Below are positions 16,750 to 26,140 of a stretch of DNA of 64,000 nucleotides, one piece after another. The stretch is from Blautia hansenii (GTDB lineage: Bacteria; Bacillota; Clostridia; Lachnospirales; Lachnospiraceae): contig NZ_JAAITA010000007.1 of the NCBI RefSeq assembly GCF_013304445.1, positions 1 through 64,000 of the forward strand, read 5' to 3'. A model generated the notes under the pieces. The model had not been told where the DNA came from, did no database searches, and worked only from the letters and a program-made list of their open reading frames with translations. Made by a program: the position numbers and the translations under genes. Each line of letters begins with the position of its first letter. Positions within the stretch are counted from its first letter, which is position 1.

Positions 16750-18111
16750 TTAGAAATCTGTCTGTTTTTCCAGTCCGTGAAGCCAGTCCGATTTTACAAA
16801 ATACAGGATAAAGGCAATGGAGCTTAAAGTCCAGGTGAGGGGATAAGCCCAGAAGATGACTCTTATATCGGGAATAAATTTCACGGCAACGGAAATATAG
16901 GTTACGCGGATAATGCACCAGCACACCAGCATAACAAACATGGGAACAGTAGACTTTCCCGCACCTCGCAGAATTCCCGCCATACAGTGGGAAAAGGCAA
17001 GGAGAAAATAAAACAGTGTGACCACATGAGCCTGGGCTACACCGTAAGAAACCACCTGCGGTGTAGCGTTAAAGGCAGCAATAAAGTAAGGGGAGAAAAA
17101 GTAAATCAGCACACCTACCAGTTCTGCAATGCTGATAGAGCAGATGACGCCAAATACGGCGCCTTTTTTTGCCCGCTGGTATTCTTTTGCCCCAAGATTC
17201 TGGCTGATAAAAGTTGTTAAAGCCATGGCAAAGCAGGTAATGGGGAGAAAGCCGAATCCCTCAATCTTAGAATAAGAACCGCAGCCGGCCACGGCCATTT
17301 GTCCGAATTTGTTAATGTTGGACTGTACCACTACATTTGCCAGAGAAATGATAGAGTTCTGCAGCCCCGCAGGAAGACCATTGCTGATAATCTGTTTTAA
17401 CATGAGCCAGTCTATGCGAATATTGGAAAGATGTACCCGGTATTCCCGGGGACTTTTCAAAAGCTGGCGCAGGCAGAGGAAAGCGCTGATAAACTGGGAA
17501 ATAATCGTTGCCAGAGCAGCCGCGCCCACACCGAAATGAAAACCTGCCACCAGAACCAAATCCAGTACAATATTAATAATAGAAGAAATAATCAAATAAA
17601 TCAGGGGGTGCTTGCTGTCGCCCACAGACTGTAAAATTCCCACCAGAAAATTGTACATGACAAAGGCCAGTGAGCCGCAGAAGTAAATGCGGAAGTAGGT
17701 CACCGAGTTTGGCAGTACGTCAGCCGGTGTTCCCATAAGCACCAGAATCTGAGGAGCGGCCAGAACACCTACGACCGTCAGCAAAAGACCGGATACAATG
17801 CCCAGAGCCACAATGGTATGTATGGCTCTCTGCACCATATCAAATTTTTTTGCACCGAAATATTTTGCTACCACGACTCCGGCGCCGATGGCGATACCGT
17901 TAAAGAATCCCACCATAAGAAAAATCAGGTTTCCGGAAGAACTGACCGCAGCCAGAGCGCTGCTTCCCAGGAAATTTCCTACAATCAGCGAATCCGCAGT
18001 GTTATAAAGCTGCTGAAACAGATTTCCGAAGAAAAGGGGAATGGCAAAGGCGATAATTCTTTTCCAGATAGGCCCGTTTGTCATAAGTGTAGCAGAAGAA
18101 TTTTTATTCAT
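16750..18111 (-). CDS. MATE family efflux transporter
   Basis: 453 residues with twelve predicted membrane helices in two similar halves. Typical MATE segments include PLFFGNLFQQLYNTADSLIVG near the start and QNLGAKEYQRAKKG in the middle. It exports cationic compounds in exchange for Na+ or H+; substrates cannot be predicted. ATG 18111 is preceded by GGAGG. It is divergent from the endonuclease Q gene with overlapping promoters. Confidence 0.9.
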   Translation of the reverse strand: MNKNSSATLMTNGPIWKRIIAFAIPLFFGNLFQQLYNTADSLIVGNFLGSSALAAVSSSGNLIFLMVGFFNGIAIGAGVVVAKYFGAKKFDMVQRAIHTIVALGIVSGLLLTVVGVLAAPQILVLMGTPADVLPNSVTYFRIYFCGSLAFVMYNFLVGILQSVGDSKHPLIYLIISSIINIVLDLVLVAGFHFGVGAAALATIISQFISAFLCLRQLLKSPREYRVHLSNIRIDWLMLKQIISNGLPAGLQNSIISLANVVVQSNINKFGQMAVAGCGSYSKIEGFGFLPITCFAMALTTFISQNLGAKEYQRAKKGAVFGVICSISIAELVGVLIYFFSPYFIAAFNATPQVVSYGVAQAHVVTLFYFLLAFSHCMAGILRGAGKSTVPMFVMLVCWCIIRVTYISVAVKFIPDIRVIFWAYPLTWTLSSIAFILYFVKSDWLHGLEKQTDF

Positions 18112-18113
18112 AA

Positions 18114-18173
18114 TTGTGAAGCCTCCGTTTTGATACTATAATATAGTATAAGAGCAGGAATGAAGAAAAGCAA
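18114..18173. promoter_or_regulatory. Overlapping divergent promoters with shared palindromic -10 region
   Basis: Plus strand: TTGTGA (18114-18119), 17-base spacer, TATAAT (18137-18142) toward the endonuclease Q gene. Minus strand: TTGCTT (complement of 18168-18173), 17-base spacer, TATACT (complement of 18145-18150) toward the MATE gene. Both -10 elements fall within a 17-base palindrome (18133-18149) with perfect 8-base arms around one central base. The two promoters face each other and cannot easily be occupied together. Confidence 0.6.
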
Positions 18174-18202
18174 GATTCAAACATCATAAGGAGAGCATAT
18201 TC

Positions 18203-19426
18203 ATGTTGATATCAGATTTACATATACATTCCCGGTTTTCCAGAGCCACCAGCAAGGAAAGTGACCTGGAGCATCTGGACCTTTGGGCCAGAAAAAAGGG
18301 GATTCACATTATCGGAACCGGAGATTTTACCCATCCCGTCTGGAGAGAAGAACTGAAAGAGAAGCTGGAACCAGCAGAAGAAGGGCTTTACAGGCTGAAA
18401 AAGGAATACCGGATACAGGATGAAAATACGCCGGACACCATAGATCCGCGATTTGTATTGTCCGGAGAAATCAGTTCTATCTACAAAAAGAAGGATAAGG
18501 TGCGAAAAGTACACAGCCTGCTTCTGCTTCCCGGGCTGGAAGCGGCGGACATGCTGTCTGCCAGATTGGAATTGATTGGAAATATTCACTCCGACGGGCG
18601 GCCCATTCTGGGTCTGGACTGCAGAGACCTTCTGGAAATTATGCTGGAAACCACGCCGGAGGGGATTTATGTACCGGCACACATCTGGACTCCGCATTTT
18701 GCCATGTTTGGAGCCTTTTCCGGTTTTGATTCCGTAGAGGAATGTTTTGGAGATTTGACGCCCTTTGTCCACGCGGTGGAAACCGGCTTGTCTTCTGACC
18801 CGCCTATGAACTGGAGAGTTTCTGGCCTGGATAACTATCAGCTGATTTCCAATTCTGATGCCCATTCTCCCGGTAAGCTGGGACGTGAGGCAAATCTGCT
18901 GGAAATAGAACCTTCTTATGCGAATTTGAAAAAAGCCATAGAAACAGGAGAAGGTTTATACGGAACCATTGAATTTTTCCCGGAGGAGGGAAAGTACCAT
19001 TATGACGGACATCGAAAATGTCATCTCTGTCTGACTCCTGACCAGACAAAGGCTTATGGTGGAAAATGCCCCGTGTGCGGAAAAAAGATTACCATAGGTG
19101 TGGAACATCGGGTAGAAGTTCTTGCAGACCGTTCGGAAGGTTATTGGGACAGCAGCAGGAAACCTTTTGAGAATCTTATGCCTCTTCCGGAAGTCATTGC
19201 TGAGGCAATGGGATATTCTTCTCCTGGTGTAAAAGTGCAGAAAGAATTTCATCATATGCTCAGAACCCTGGGAACGGAATTTGAGATTCTCAGGAATGTT
19301 CCAATGGAGGATATCCAGAGTGCGGCAGGTACGAGGATTGCAGAAGGTATCAGCCGTCTGAGACGGGGGCAGGTGGAGCGTCACCCCGGCTTTGACGGAG
19401 AATACGGTACCATCCGCTTGTTTTAG
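18203..19426 (+). CDS. Endonuclease Q-like protein (PHP domain)
   Basis: 407 residues. The N-terminal PHP domain begins MLISDLHIHSRFS, with metal-binding His7 and His9, and later NSDAHSPGKLG. A four-cysteine zinc site follows at Cys273, Cys276, Cys289 and Cys292 (CHLC and CPVC). Together these match the EndoQ/YqxK family. Known members cut DNA 5' to uracil, hypoxanthine or abasic sites. It starts at ATG 18203 behind AAGGAGAG and is followed at once by a membrane protein gene that may be cotranscribed. Confidence 0.82.
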   Translation: MLISDLHIHSRFSRATSKESDLEHLDLWARKKGIHIIGTGDFTHPVWREELKEKLEPAEEGLYRLKKEYRIQDENTPDTIDPRFVLSGEISSIYKKKDKVRKVHSLLLLPGLEAADMLSARLELIGNIHSDGRPILGLDCRDLLEIMLETTPEGIYVPAHIWTPHFAMFGAFSGFDSVEECFGDLTPFVHAVETGLSSDPPMNWRVSGLDNYQLISNSDAHSPGKLGREANLLEIEPSYANLKKAIETGEGLYGTIEFFPEEGKYHYDGHRKCHLCLTPDQTKAYGGKCPVCGKKITIGVEHRVEVLADRSEGYWDSSRKPFENLMPLPEVIAEAMGYSSPGVKVQKEFHHMLRTLGTEFEILRNVPMEDIQSAAGTRIAEGISRLRRGQVERHPGFDGEYGTIRLF

Positions 19427-19493
19427 AAGCATAAACTTGAAATGAGGCTGTTTGATTTTCTTTGAGATAATGGAATAAAGGAGAGAAAGAGAC

Positions 19494-20234
19494 ATGAAAA
19501 AACGGGAATGGACGAAGGTTTTTCTCATCTTATATGGTGTGTTGGCAGCAGCGGGAGTCACGGTTCTTTTCCTTTGCAAAAGCAGGGGGTATCCGTGCAG
19601 GCAAATGGCTTCCGCTTTTGGCTATCTTTTGCTGTGTCTGGCAGGGATTTATATAGGGGGTCTGGGTATCAGCAATCTGATTCGGTATAAGGTACGGTAT
19701 CCGGATAAAAGTATTGCAGGCGGTTTTACGCTGCTGCTTTTTTACGGCATTGCGGCCGTGACGGCTTTGGGATTTACCATTCCCGGAAAAGCAGAGCTGC
19801 AGAATCTTCGGACAGAGATTTCCAATGCGGTGCTCTTGGCCGGAGAGGGCAGGAGTTTCACACAGGAAGAAGAGAAACCGAAAGAAGAGCCGAAGCAGGC
19901 GGTGCCTTATGAAAAGGTGGAAGATGCCTATGGGAAATTATATGAGGAGGTGCTTTCCATGTATTATCCCTCCTGCACAATGCAGTACAATGCAAAAGGG
20001 AATTTTTATGCCACGATGGAGGAAGGAATCGAGACGTACCAGGGAACCGCAGACGTTCCTTATGAGGTAACCGTGGTGTATGACAGGGTTTCTGACGACG
20101 GACAGAGCCATATGTTTATTCAGTACAAAATTTACAGTACCTCGGAAGGAACGGTTACGGATTTCGGGCTTCGCTATTATGTGAATATGTACACCGGTGA
20201 AGTTCGGGCAGAAGAGGTTCCATGGGGAAATTAG
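19494..20234 (+). CDS. Uncharacterised membrane protein
   Basis: 246 residues, not assigned to a named family. Three membrane helices are visible near 8-28, 40-62 and 75-97. A Glu/Lys/Pro-rich linker (about 115-135, EEEKPKEEPK) and a C-terminal soluble domain follow. That domain (about 140-246, TMQYNAKGNFYATMEEGIETYQG) has alternating strands reminiscent of small NTF2-like or cystatin-like extracellular domains (speculative). The gene has its own ribosome site (AAAGGAGAGA). Confidence 0.6.
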   Translation: MKKREWTKVFLILYGVLAAAGVTVLFLCKSRGYPCRQMASAFGYLLLCLAGIYIGGLGISNLIRYKVRYPDKSIAGGFTLLLFYGIAAVTALGFTIPGKAELQNLRTEISNAVLLAGEGRSFTQEEEKPKEEPKQAVPYEKVEDAYGKLYEEVLSMYYPSCTMQYNAKGNFYATMEEGIETYQGTADVPYEVTVVYDRVSDDGQSHMFIQYKIYSTSEGTVTDFGLRYYVNMYTGEVRAEEVPWGN

Positions 20235-20235
20235 G

Positions 20236-20278
20236 CAAAAAGATACCGCAGAATGTACCGGGCGGTATCATTCTGCGG
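20236..20278 (-). terminator. Intrinsic terminator for the TSCPD gene
   Basis: CCGCAGAATG (20246-20255) and CATTCTGCGG (20269-20278) form a perfect ten-pair stem. Read on the minus strand it is followed by TATCTTTTT, immediately after the TSCPD stop. It may also slow transcription from the convergent membrane-protein gene. Confidence 0.75.
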
Positions 20279-20284
20279 CAGCTA

Positions 20285-20530
20285 TTACTGTGCCATTGCT
20301 TCTTCCAGCGCTCTGGCCAGCTGATCCGGACATGAAGTGCCTCTGCCGTTACAGTCTGTTCCTTTTAATCTGGTGATGACATCGTCTACTTTCATGCCTT
20401 TTACAAGGCTTGCGATTCCCTGGGTGTTGCCATTGCAGCCACCGTTAAATTTTACGGATTTTACCGTATCGTTTTCTATTTCAAATTCAATAGAGCGTGA
20501 ACATACGCCTTTTGTTTTGTATACAGCCAT
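20285..20530 (-). CDS. TSCPD domain protein (TIGR03905-like)
   Basis: 81 residues matching the short stand-alone TSCPD family. It has a GGCNGNTQGI loop and the defining block GRGTSCPDQLA near residues 63-73, with conserved Cys residues that suggest metal binding. TSCPD domains also occur at the end of some ribonucleotide reductases. The function of the stand-alone protein is unknown. It is divergent from mtnN. Confidence 0.82.
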   Translation of the reverse strand: MAVYKTKGVCSRSIEFEIENDTVKSVKFNGGCNGNTQGIASLVKGMKVDDVITRLKGTDCNGRGTSCPDQLARALEEAMAQ

Positions 20531-20675
20531 GCTGATGTCCTCCTTTGTTTTCTTTCAAAAGTTTCCAAAAGCATTATAGCATGGCTGTTTTGAAAGGTAA
20601 AGGAAAGTGTAGCCAAAAAAAGAAAAACAGTGTACAATAAGGACATTATGAAATCCAGAAGATGAGGTAAAAGAC

Positions 20676-21374
20676 ATGAACAAAATTGGAATTATCGGAG
20701 CCATGGAAGAAGAAGTGGCGATTTTAAAAGACAAGATGACAGAAGTTTCCGTATTGGAAAGAGCAGGCATGGAGTTTTTCAGCGGAAAGTTAAGCGGACA
20801 TGAGGTTGTAGTAGTTCGTTCCGGAATCGGAAAAGTCAATGCGGGTATCTGCACACAGATTCTGGCAGATAAATTTGAAGTGGAAGCAGTTATTAACACA
20901 GGTATTGCAGGTTCTCTGAAAGCAGAAATTAACATCGGGGATATTGTATTATCCACAGATACCATGCAGCATGATGTAGACGCAAGAGAATTTGGCTATG
21001 CCATCGGTCAGGTTCCGCGTATGGATACCCTGGCTTTCCAGGCAGATGAAGGACTTCGGAAACTGGCTGCAGAAGTATGCCGCAGAGTGAACCCGGAGAT
21101 TCAGGTGTTTGAAGGAAGAGTGGCAAGCGGGGACCAGTTTGTGGCTGACCGTGAGACAAAAGAAAACATTATTCAGAATACAGAGGGCTTCTGTACAGAA
21201 ATGGAAGGAGCAGCCATTGGGCAGGCCGCTTATTTAAACAAAATTCCATATCTGGTTATCCGCGCGATTTCGGATAAGGCAGACGACAGCGCGCATATGG
21301 ATTATCCGGCTTTTGAAAAAGAAGCCATCCGCCACACGGTAAACCTGGTGGAAAATATGATGAAAGAACTGTAA
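20676..21374 (+). CDS. mtnN: 5'-methylthioadenosine/S-adenosylhomocysteine nucleosidase
   Basis: 232 residues, the normal length. It starts MNKIGIIGAMEEEVAILK, with the catalytic-base Glu in the AMEEE motif, and continues NTGIAGSL, the purine-site segment FVADRETKENI, EMEGAAIGQ (ribose binding) and AISDKAD with the catalytic Asp. It cleaves MTA and SAH to adenine plus the thio-sugar, recycling methionine and removing methyltransferase inhibitors. It appears to be a single-gene unit. Confidence 0.94.
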   Translation: MNKIGIIGAMEEEVAILKDKMTEVSVLERAGMEFFSGKLSGHEVVVVRSGIGKVNAGICTQILADKFEVEAVINTGIAGSLKAEINIGDIVLSTDTMQHDVDAREFGYAIGQVPRMDTLAFQADEGLRKLAAEVCRRVNPEIQVFEGRVASGDQFVADRETKENIIQNTEGFCTEMEGAAIGQAAYLNKIPYLVIRAISDKADDSAHMDYPAFEKEAIRHTVNLVENMMKEL

Positions 21375-21573
21375 AAAACAGGAGAGATGTCGCAGACACT
21401 ATGGATTTGTCGACCGATTTTTGTTTTCAAACAGGAGAGGGTGCTATATAATAGTTTCATAGACAAGGGGGATATGGCGTTAAGTATGCAATGGGAAGCT
21501 TTTCGATTGCGGCTTAAAGCAAAGTCCCATGTCAGAAAAAGCAGGAAAAACCTGCTGAGAAAGAGGAGGAACT

Positions 21574-22317
21574 ATGGAGCACCTGATTTTCTATTTTGGT
21601 GCCTGCCTTATGGGACTGGCAAGTTTCGTAAGTATGCTGGCGGTTTACAACAGTAACAAAAGAGTATTGGGAGATTTGAAAAATCCGTCGGAGACAAAAG
21701 ATAAATGGTTAAGCGGCTTTGTACAGGAGTATCAGAAGCTGGCAAAAGACAATATAGAGATACATAACCCTTCTGTTTATGTAACGAAACGAATGAGAGG
21801 ACGAAAGATAGCACTATGGAATATGCGCCAGATAAAGGGCATTTCCTGGGGAACTTTTATCCTCTCTTTTTTATTGATGGGAGTGGAGATTCTGCTTTTG
21901 CGGCAGCAGGGCGGCAAAGCGGACCAGTTTTTGGTTCTGGGAAGGGAACTGCCATTGATGAGTGTGGCGGTCTTTACGGGAATCGGCATGGGAATTGTCC
22001 TGCTTCTTTGCAGACTTTTGATTGGTACGGGCTATCAGGAGGAGGAACTGGAAACCAATCTTCTGGATTATGTGGAAAACTGCCGAAGTGGGACTGCAAA
22101 AATTATCTCTATGGAAAATGCCAGAACTTCCGGAAGCAGGGAAAACCGGGGCAGCAGAAAAAAGGAAAACCAGACAGGAGAGAAGAAAGAAAAAGCGGCC
22201 CGGCAGATAGAACAGGGAATCATGGAGGCTGCAGCCACAGACAGCCGTTACAGCCATCTGCTCAGTAAAGAGGAAGAGGAGATTGTAAAAGATGTGGTGA
22301 AAGAATTTCTAACTTGA
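21574..22317 (+). CDS. Uncharacterised membrane protein
   Basis: 247 residues, no family recognised. A helix at about 4-23 is followed by a basic cytoplasmic loop (KSS-poor, with KRMRGRKIALW near 70). Two more helices lie near 90-108 and 130-151. The C-terminal tail is highly charged and lysine/glutamate rich (about 175-215), followed by a helical end (SHLLSKEEEEIVKDVVKEFL). Start ATG 21574 follows GAGGAGG. The 199-base gap before it holds a possible promoter (TTTTCA 21423-21428, TATAAT 21447-21452, spacer 18) and no convincing small gene. Confidence 0.6.
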   Translation: MEHLIFYFGACLMGLASFVSMLAVYNSNKRVLGDLKNPSETKDKWLSGFVQEYQKLAKDNIEIHNPSVYVTKRMRGRKIALWNMRQIKGISWGTFILSFLLMGVEILLLRQQGGKADQFLVLGRELPLMSVAVFTGIGMGIVLLLCRLLIGTGYQEEELETNLLDYVENCRSGTAKIISMENARTSGSRENRGSRKKENQTGEKKEKAARQIEQGIMEAAATDSRYSHLLSKEEEEIVKDVVKEFLT

Positions 22318-22377
22318 TAAACTATTATGAACCTGCTAAACTAAAGAAGAAATCTAAAAGTCAAAGGAGAAGAGAAA

Positions 22378-23727
22378 ATGGGAAATAAAGTTACATTTGA
22401 CTATTCAAAGGCAGCAAACGTTGTGGGCGCTGAAGAAGTAGCAGCAATGGAAAAAATGGTGGAGACAGCCAAAGAAGTGCTGGTATCCAGAACAGGACTT
22501 GGAAACGATTTTCTGGGGTGGATTGACCTTCCTGTAAATTATGATAAGGAAGAGTTTGACAGAATAAAAAAAGCAGCGGACAAAATTCAGAAGGATTCCG
22601 ACGTACTTCTGGTAATCGGTATCGGCGGTTCCTATCTGGGAGCAAGAGCGGCCATTGACTTTCTGAATCATCCATTTTATAACAATCTGAGCAAAGAAAA
22701 CCGTAAGACACCGGAAATTTATTATGTAGGAAACAACATCAGCGGTGCCTATGTAAAAGGACTGGCAGAGGTAATCGGCGACAGAGACTTCTCCATTAAC
22801 GTAATTTCAAAATCCGGAACAACGACAGAACCGGCTATTGCCTTCCGTGTTTTCAAAGAAATGATGGAAGAAAAATACGGCAAAGAAGAGGCAGCAAAGA
22901 GAATTTACGCAACTACAGATAAAGAGAAGGGTGCATTGAAAACCCTTGCAACAGAAGAAGGCTATGAAACCTTCGTAGTGCCGGACGATGTTGGCGGACG
23001 TTTCTCTGTACTGACAGCGGTAGGTCTTCTGCCAATCGCAGTCAGCGGCGTATCCATTGACAAATTAATGGAAGGCGCAGCGTCCGGAAGAGAACTGGCT
23101 TTGCAGGCTCCATATGCAGAAAACGACGCTCTGCAGTATGCAGCAGTGCGCAACATTCTTCACAGCAAAGGAAAATCCGTGGAAATTCTGGCGGATTATG
23201 AACCGACTCTGCACTATGTAGCAGAATGGTGGAAACAGCTTTACGGAGAAAGTGAAGGAAAGGACCAGAAAGGTATTTATCCGGCGTCTGTAGACTTTAC
23301 CACAGACCTGCATTCTCTGGGACAGTTTATCCAGGACGGTTCCAGAATTATGTTTGAGACAGTTCTGGCTATTGAAGAACCGAAAGAAGATGTTGTAATC
23401 AAAGCAGCAGAAAACGATTTGGACGGACTGAACTATCTGGCAGGCAAAGGTATGGACTTTGTAAATAAGAGCGCTATGAACGGAACCATTCTGGCGCACA
23501 CAGACGGAAATACACCAAACCTTATGGTGAAAATTCCGGAGCAGAACGAATTCTATCTGGGACAGCTGTTTTATTTCTTTGAATTTGCATGCGGCGTCAG
23601 CGGATACCTTACCGGGGTAAATCCATTTAACCAGCCGGGTGTGGAAAGCTACAAGAAAAACATGTTCGCACTTCTTGGAAAACCGGGATACGAAGAGCAG
23701 AGAGAAGAATTGCTGAAAAGATTATAA
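22378..23727 (+). CDS. pgi: Glucose-6-phosphate isomerase
   Basis: 449 residues, the usual length for the Firmicutes form. Visible motifs are [14 protein letters not shown] (phosphosugar loop), [24 protein letters not shown] (the PGI signature) and [15 protein letters not shown] near the end. It interconverts glucose-6-phosphate and fructose-6-phosphate in glycolysis. It has an AAAGGAGAAG ribosome site and is followed by a strong terminator. Confidence 0.96.
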   Translation: MGNKVTFDYSKAANVVGAEEVAAMEKMVETAKEVLVSRTGLGNDFLGWIDLPVNYDKEEFDRIKKAADKIQKDSDVLLVIGIGGSYLGARAAIDFLNHPFYNNLSKENRKTPEIYYVGNNISGAYVKGLAEVIGDRDFSINVISKSGTTTEPAIAFRVFKEMMEEKYGKEEAAKRIYATTDKEKGALKTLATEEGYETFVVPDDVGGRFSVLTAVGLLPIAVSGVSIDKLMEGAASGRELALQAPYAENDALQYAAVRNILHSKGKSVEILADYEPTLHYVAEWWKQLYGESEGKDQKGIYPASVDFTTDLHSLGQFIQDGSRIMFETVLAIEEPKEDVVIKAAENDLDGLNYLAGKGMDFVNKSAMNGTILAHTDGNTPNLMVKIPEQNEFYLGQLFYFFEFACGVSGYLTGVNPFNQPGVESYKKNMFALLGKPGYEEQREELLKRL

Positions 23728-23738
23728 TAGAAAAGAGC

Positions 23739-23787
23739 AGAACATCGCCGTATGTGGGACAAGCCCTGTGCGGCGGTGTTCTTTTTG
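23739..23787 (+). terminator. Intrinsic terminator after pgi
   Basis: AGAACATCGCCG (23739-23750) pairs with CGGCGGTGTTCT (23771-23782) with one T-G wobble, followed directly by TTTTTG. Confidence 0.88.
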
Positions 23788-23847
23788 TGTTGAACCCTGC
23801 CCGGTCTGCATATATTCTATAGACAAGGGGAATTTTTCGGAGAAGTT

Positions 23848-24546
23848 ATGCGGAGAAAGTGGCTGAAAAGAATCATGGCGCTGTGTATGCTCTGCGCCAT
23901 ATATATGCTGGGCAGGGAAGGGGCTGTGCTGGTGGATAAAACAGCGGAAAACAGCAAAGGCGTGATAGTCATTGACAGCGGACACGGGGGCATTGACCCC
24001 GGCGTAGTGGGAATCGGAAATCTGGAGGAGAAAGAGGTCAACTTAAAAATTGCCGGATACCTGGCAGAATATCTGGAAAAAGAAGGCTATGAAACCGTGC
24101 TCACCCGGAAAACGGACGCAGGGCTTTATGAGGAAAACAGCCGGAATAAAAAAGTGCAGGATATGCAGAAGCGCTGTGCCATTATAAAAGAAACAAAGCC
24201 GATTCTTACGGTGAGCATTCACCAGAACAGCTATCCGGATTCGTCGGTGTGCGGGCCTCAGGTATTTTACTATACCAATTCGGTGCAAGGCTCTAAGCTG
24301 GCAAACTGTATTCAGGGTGAGTTAAACACACAGTTGGAGGTAAGCAAGCCCAGAACCGAGAAGGCGAACCAGACCTATTATCTTTTAAAACGCAGCGAGG
24401 GAATTTTAAACATTGTAGAAACGGGATTTCTGACAAATCCCAGGGAAGCAGAACTTCTGGGAACGGAAAAGTACCAGAAAAAGTGCGCAAAAGCCATTTG
24501 CGACGGAATTTTAAATTTTCTAAAAACGGTAGAAAAGGACGCATAA
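23848..24546 (+). CDS. N-acetylmuramoyl-L-alanine amidase, CwlD-like
   Basis: 232 residues. An N-terminal signal anchor (about 8-28) precedes an amidase_3 domain with zinc ligands His46 (DSGHGG), Glu60 or Glu61 (NLEEKEVNL) and His125 (SIHQN), and catalytic Glu191 (IVETGFLTNP). The length and anchor match CwlD, which in sporulating Firmicutes removes peptide side chains on the way to muramic-delta-lactam in spore cortex. A general cell-separation amidase is the alternative. The tsaC gene follows after 62 bases. Confidence 0.85.
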   Translation: MRRKWLKRIMALCMLCAIYMLGREGAVLVDKTAENSKGVIVIDSGHGGIDPGVVGIGNLEEKEVNLKIAGYLAEYLEKEGYETVLTRKTDAGLYEENSRNKKVQDMQKRCAIIKETKPILTVSIHQNSYPDSSVCGPQVFYYTNSVQGSKLANCIQGELNTQLEVSKPRTEKANQTYYLLKRSEGILNIVETGFLTNPREAELLGTEKYQKKCAKAICDGILNFLKTVEKDA

Positions 24547-24608
24547 AGTGTGTTATGATAGGAGAGCGTAAGAGAAACGAAACTTATGAAGGAAGAAGAG
24601 GGTGCGGA

Positions 24609-25658
24609 TTGAATACAAGAGTAGTCAGGGTAGATAAAGACAACCCGGACAAAACAGTGCTTCAGGAAGTAGGAGAAGTTATAAAAAAGGGCGGTCTGGC
24701 TGCGTTTCCCACGGAAACCGTGTACGGTCTGGGCGGTGACGGACTGAATGCAGGTTCTTCACAGAAAATTTATGCCGCAAAGGGCAGGCCTTCCGACAAT
24801 CCGCTGATTATACATATCGCGGATATGGAAAGTCTGGCGCAGATTACAGAGGACGTACCGGAAAAAGCAAAAAAACTGGCAGAAAAATTCTGGCCAGGGC
24901 CTCTGACCATGATTTTCAAAAAGAGTGACCGTGTACCTTATGAAACTACGGGAGGCTTGGAAAGTGTAGCTGTGCGTATGCCCAGTCACCAGACTGCGTT
25001 GGCGCTCATTCGGGCAGGCGGCGGTTTTATCGCAGCCCCCAGTGCCAATACCTCCGGACGGCCCAGCCCTACCAGCGCGGCTCATGTGGCTGAGGATTTG
25101 ACCGGGAAGATAGAGGTGATTGTAGACGGCGGTGAAGTAGGTATCGGGCTGGAATCCACTATTGTGGATTTTACAGAGGAAGTGCCGGTGATTCTGCGTC
25201 CCGGTTACATCAACCAGTCCATGATAGAAGAAGTGATTGGTCCGGTTCGCATGGACAGAGGGCTTCTGATTACGGATGAGAAGGTGAAGCCCAAGGCGCC
25301 TGGCATGAAATACCGTCATTATGCGCCAAACGCCGAACTGACCATTGTGCAGGGAAGCACAGAAAAAGTGGTGCAGTATATTAATGAGCAGTGTCTTGCG
25401 CTGCAGGCTCAGGGAAAGAGAACCGGGGTTATCGGTACAGATGAAACCCGGAAATTCTATCAGGGAACTGTGGTGAAAAGCATTGGCACCAGACAGGATG
25501 AAGAGGGAATCGCAAGGCATCTTTTCGGTATTTTAAGAGCGTTTGATGAAGAGAAGGCGGACTGTATTTTTTCGGAATCTTTTGATACCCCCCGTATGGG
25601 ACAGGCCATTATGAACAGGCTGTTAAAGGCAGCGGGACATCATATTATTTATCTTTAA
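24609..25658 (+). CDS. L-threonylcarbamoyladenylate synthase, Sua5 type
   Basis: 349 residues from TTG 24609, which has GGAAGAAGAGG upstream; an ATG at 24555 is in frame but would overextend the family N-terminus. An N-terminal YrdC domain has GLAAFPTETVYGLG, KGRPSDNPLIIHI and SANTSGRPSPT. The C-terminal Sua5 domain (about 230-349) follows a linker beginning KPKAPGMKYRHYAP. It forms threonylcarbamoyl-AMP for the t6A tRNA modification. It is probably cotranscribed with rpiB, upp and the dCMP deaminase gene, a pairing common in Firmicutes. Confidence 0.92.
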   Translation: MNTRVVRVDKDNPDKTVLQEVGEVIKKGGLAAFPTETVYGLGGDGLNAGSSQKIYAAKGRPSDNPLIIHIADMESLAQITEDVPEKAKKLAEKFWPGPLTMIFKKSDRVPYETTGGLESVAVRMPSHQTALALIRAGGGFIAAPSANTSGRPSPTSAAHVAEDLTGKIEVIVDGGEVGIGLESTIVDFTEEVPVILRPGYINQSMIEEVIGPVRMDRGLLITDEKVKPKAPGMKYRHYAPNAELTIVQGSTEKVVQYINEQCLALQAQGKRTGVIGTDETRKFYQGTVVKSIGTRQDEEGIARHLFGILRAFDEEKADCIFSESFDTPRMGQAIMNRLLKAAGHHIIYL

Positions 25659-25669
25659 GGAGGAAAAAC

Positions 25670-26098
25670 ATGATAGCATTAGGGTGTGACCACGGCGGTT
25701 ACGAACTGAAACAGGAGATTATCAAGTATCTGGAAGAGCACCATTTGCCCTATAAGGATTTTGGGTGCGACAGTACAGAAGCAGTGGATTATCCTGTGTA
25801 TGCAAGAAAAGTAGGAAAAGCCATTCAGGACGGAGCGTGCGATAAGGGAATCCTCATCTGTGGCACCGGAATCGGTATTTCCATTGCAGCAAATAAAATG
25901 AAGGGTATCCGTGCGGCGCTTTGTACAGACTGCTTCTGTGCAGAGGCAACCAGAGAGCATAATGATGCCAATGTACTGGCTTTGGGCGGCAGAGTGGTAG
26001 GCCCGGGGCTTGCGGTGAAAATCGTAGATACCTTTTTAAATACAGAATTCTCTCATGCAGAGAGACACCAAAAGAGAATTGACCTGATTGAAGAATAA
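25670..26098 (+). CDS. rpiB: Ribose 5-phosphate isomerase B
   Basis: 142 residues with the RpiB/LacAB hallmarks: ALGCDHGGYELK at the start, the catalytic Cys in ILICGTGIGISIAANK, and REHNDANVLALGGR. It interconverts ribose-5-phosphate and ribulose-5-phosphate. It lies 11 bases after the tsaC gene with an AAGGAGG ribosome site, and upp follows. Confidence 0.94.
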   Translation: MIALGCDHGGYELKQEIIKYLEEHHLPYKDFGCDSTEAVDYPVYARKVGKAIQDGACDKGILICGTGIGISIAANKMKGIRAALCTDCFCAEATREHNDANVLALGGRVVGPGLAVKIVDTFLNTEFSHAERHQKRIDLIEE

Positions 26099-26140
26099 GA
26101 AAGAAAACCAACGAGATACTAAACACAAAGGAGAAGAAAA

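Noticed and set aside
21387-21656. Possible 89-codon gene before the membrane protein at 21574
   Set aside because: It runs 83 bases into the next gene in another frame, has no domain, and the region between carries promoter-like sequence instead.
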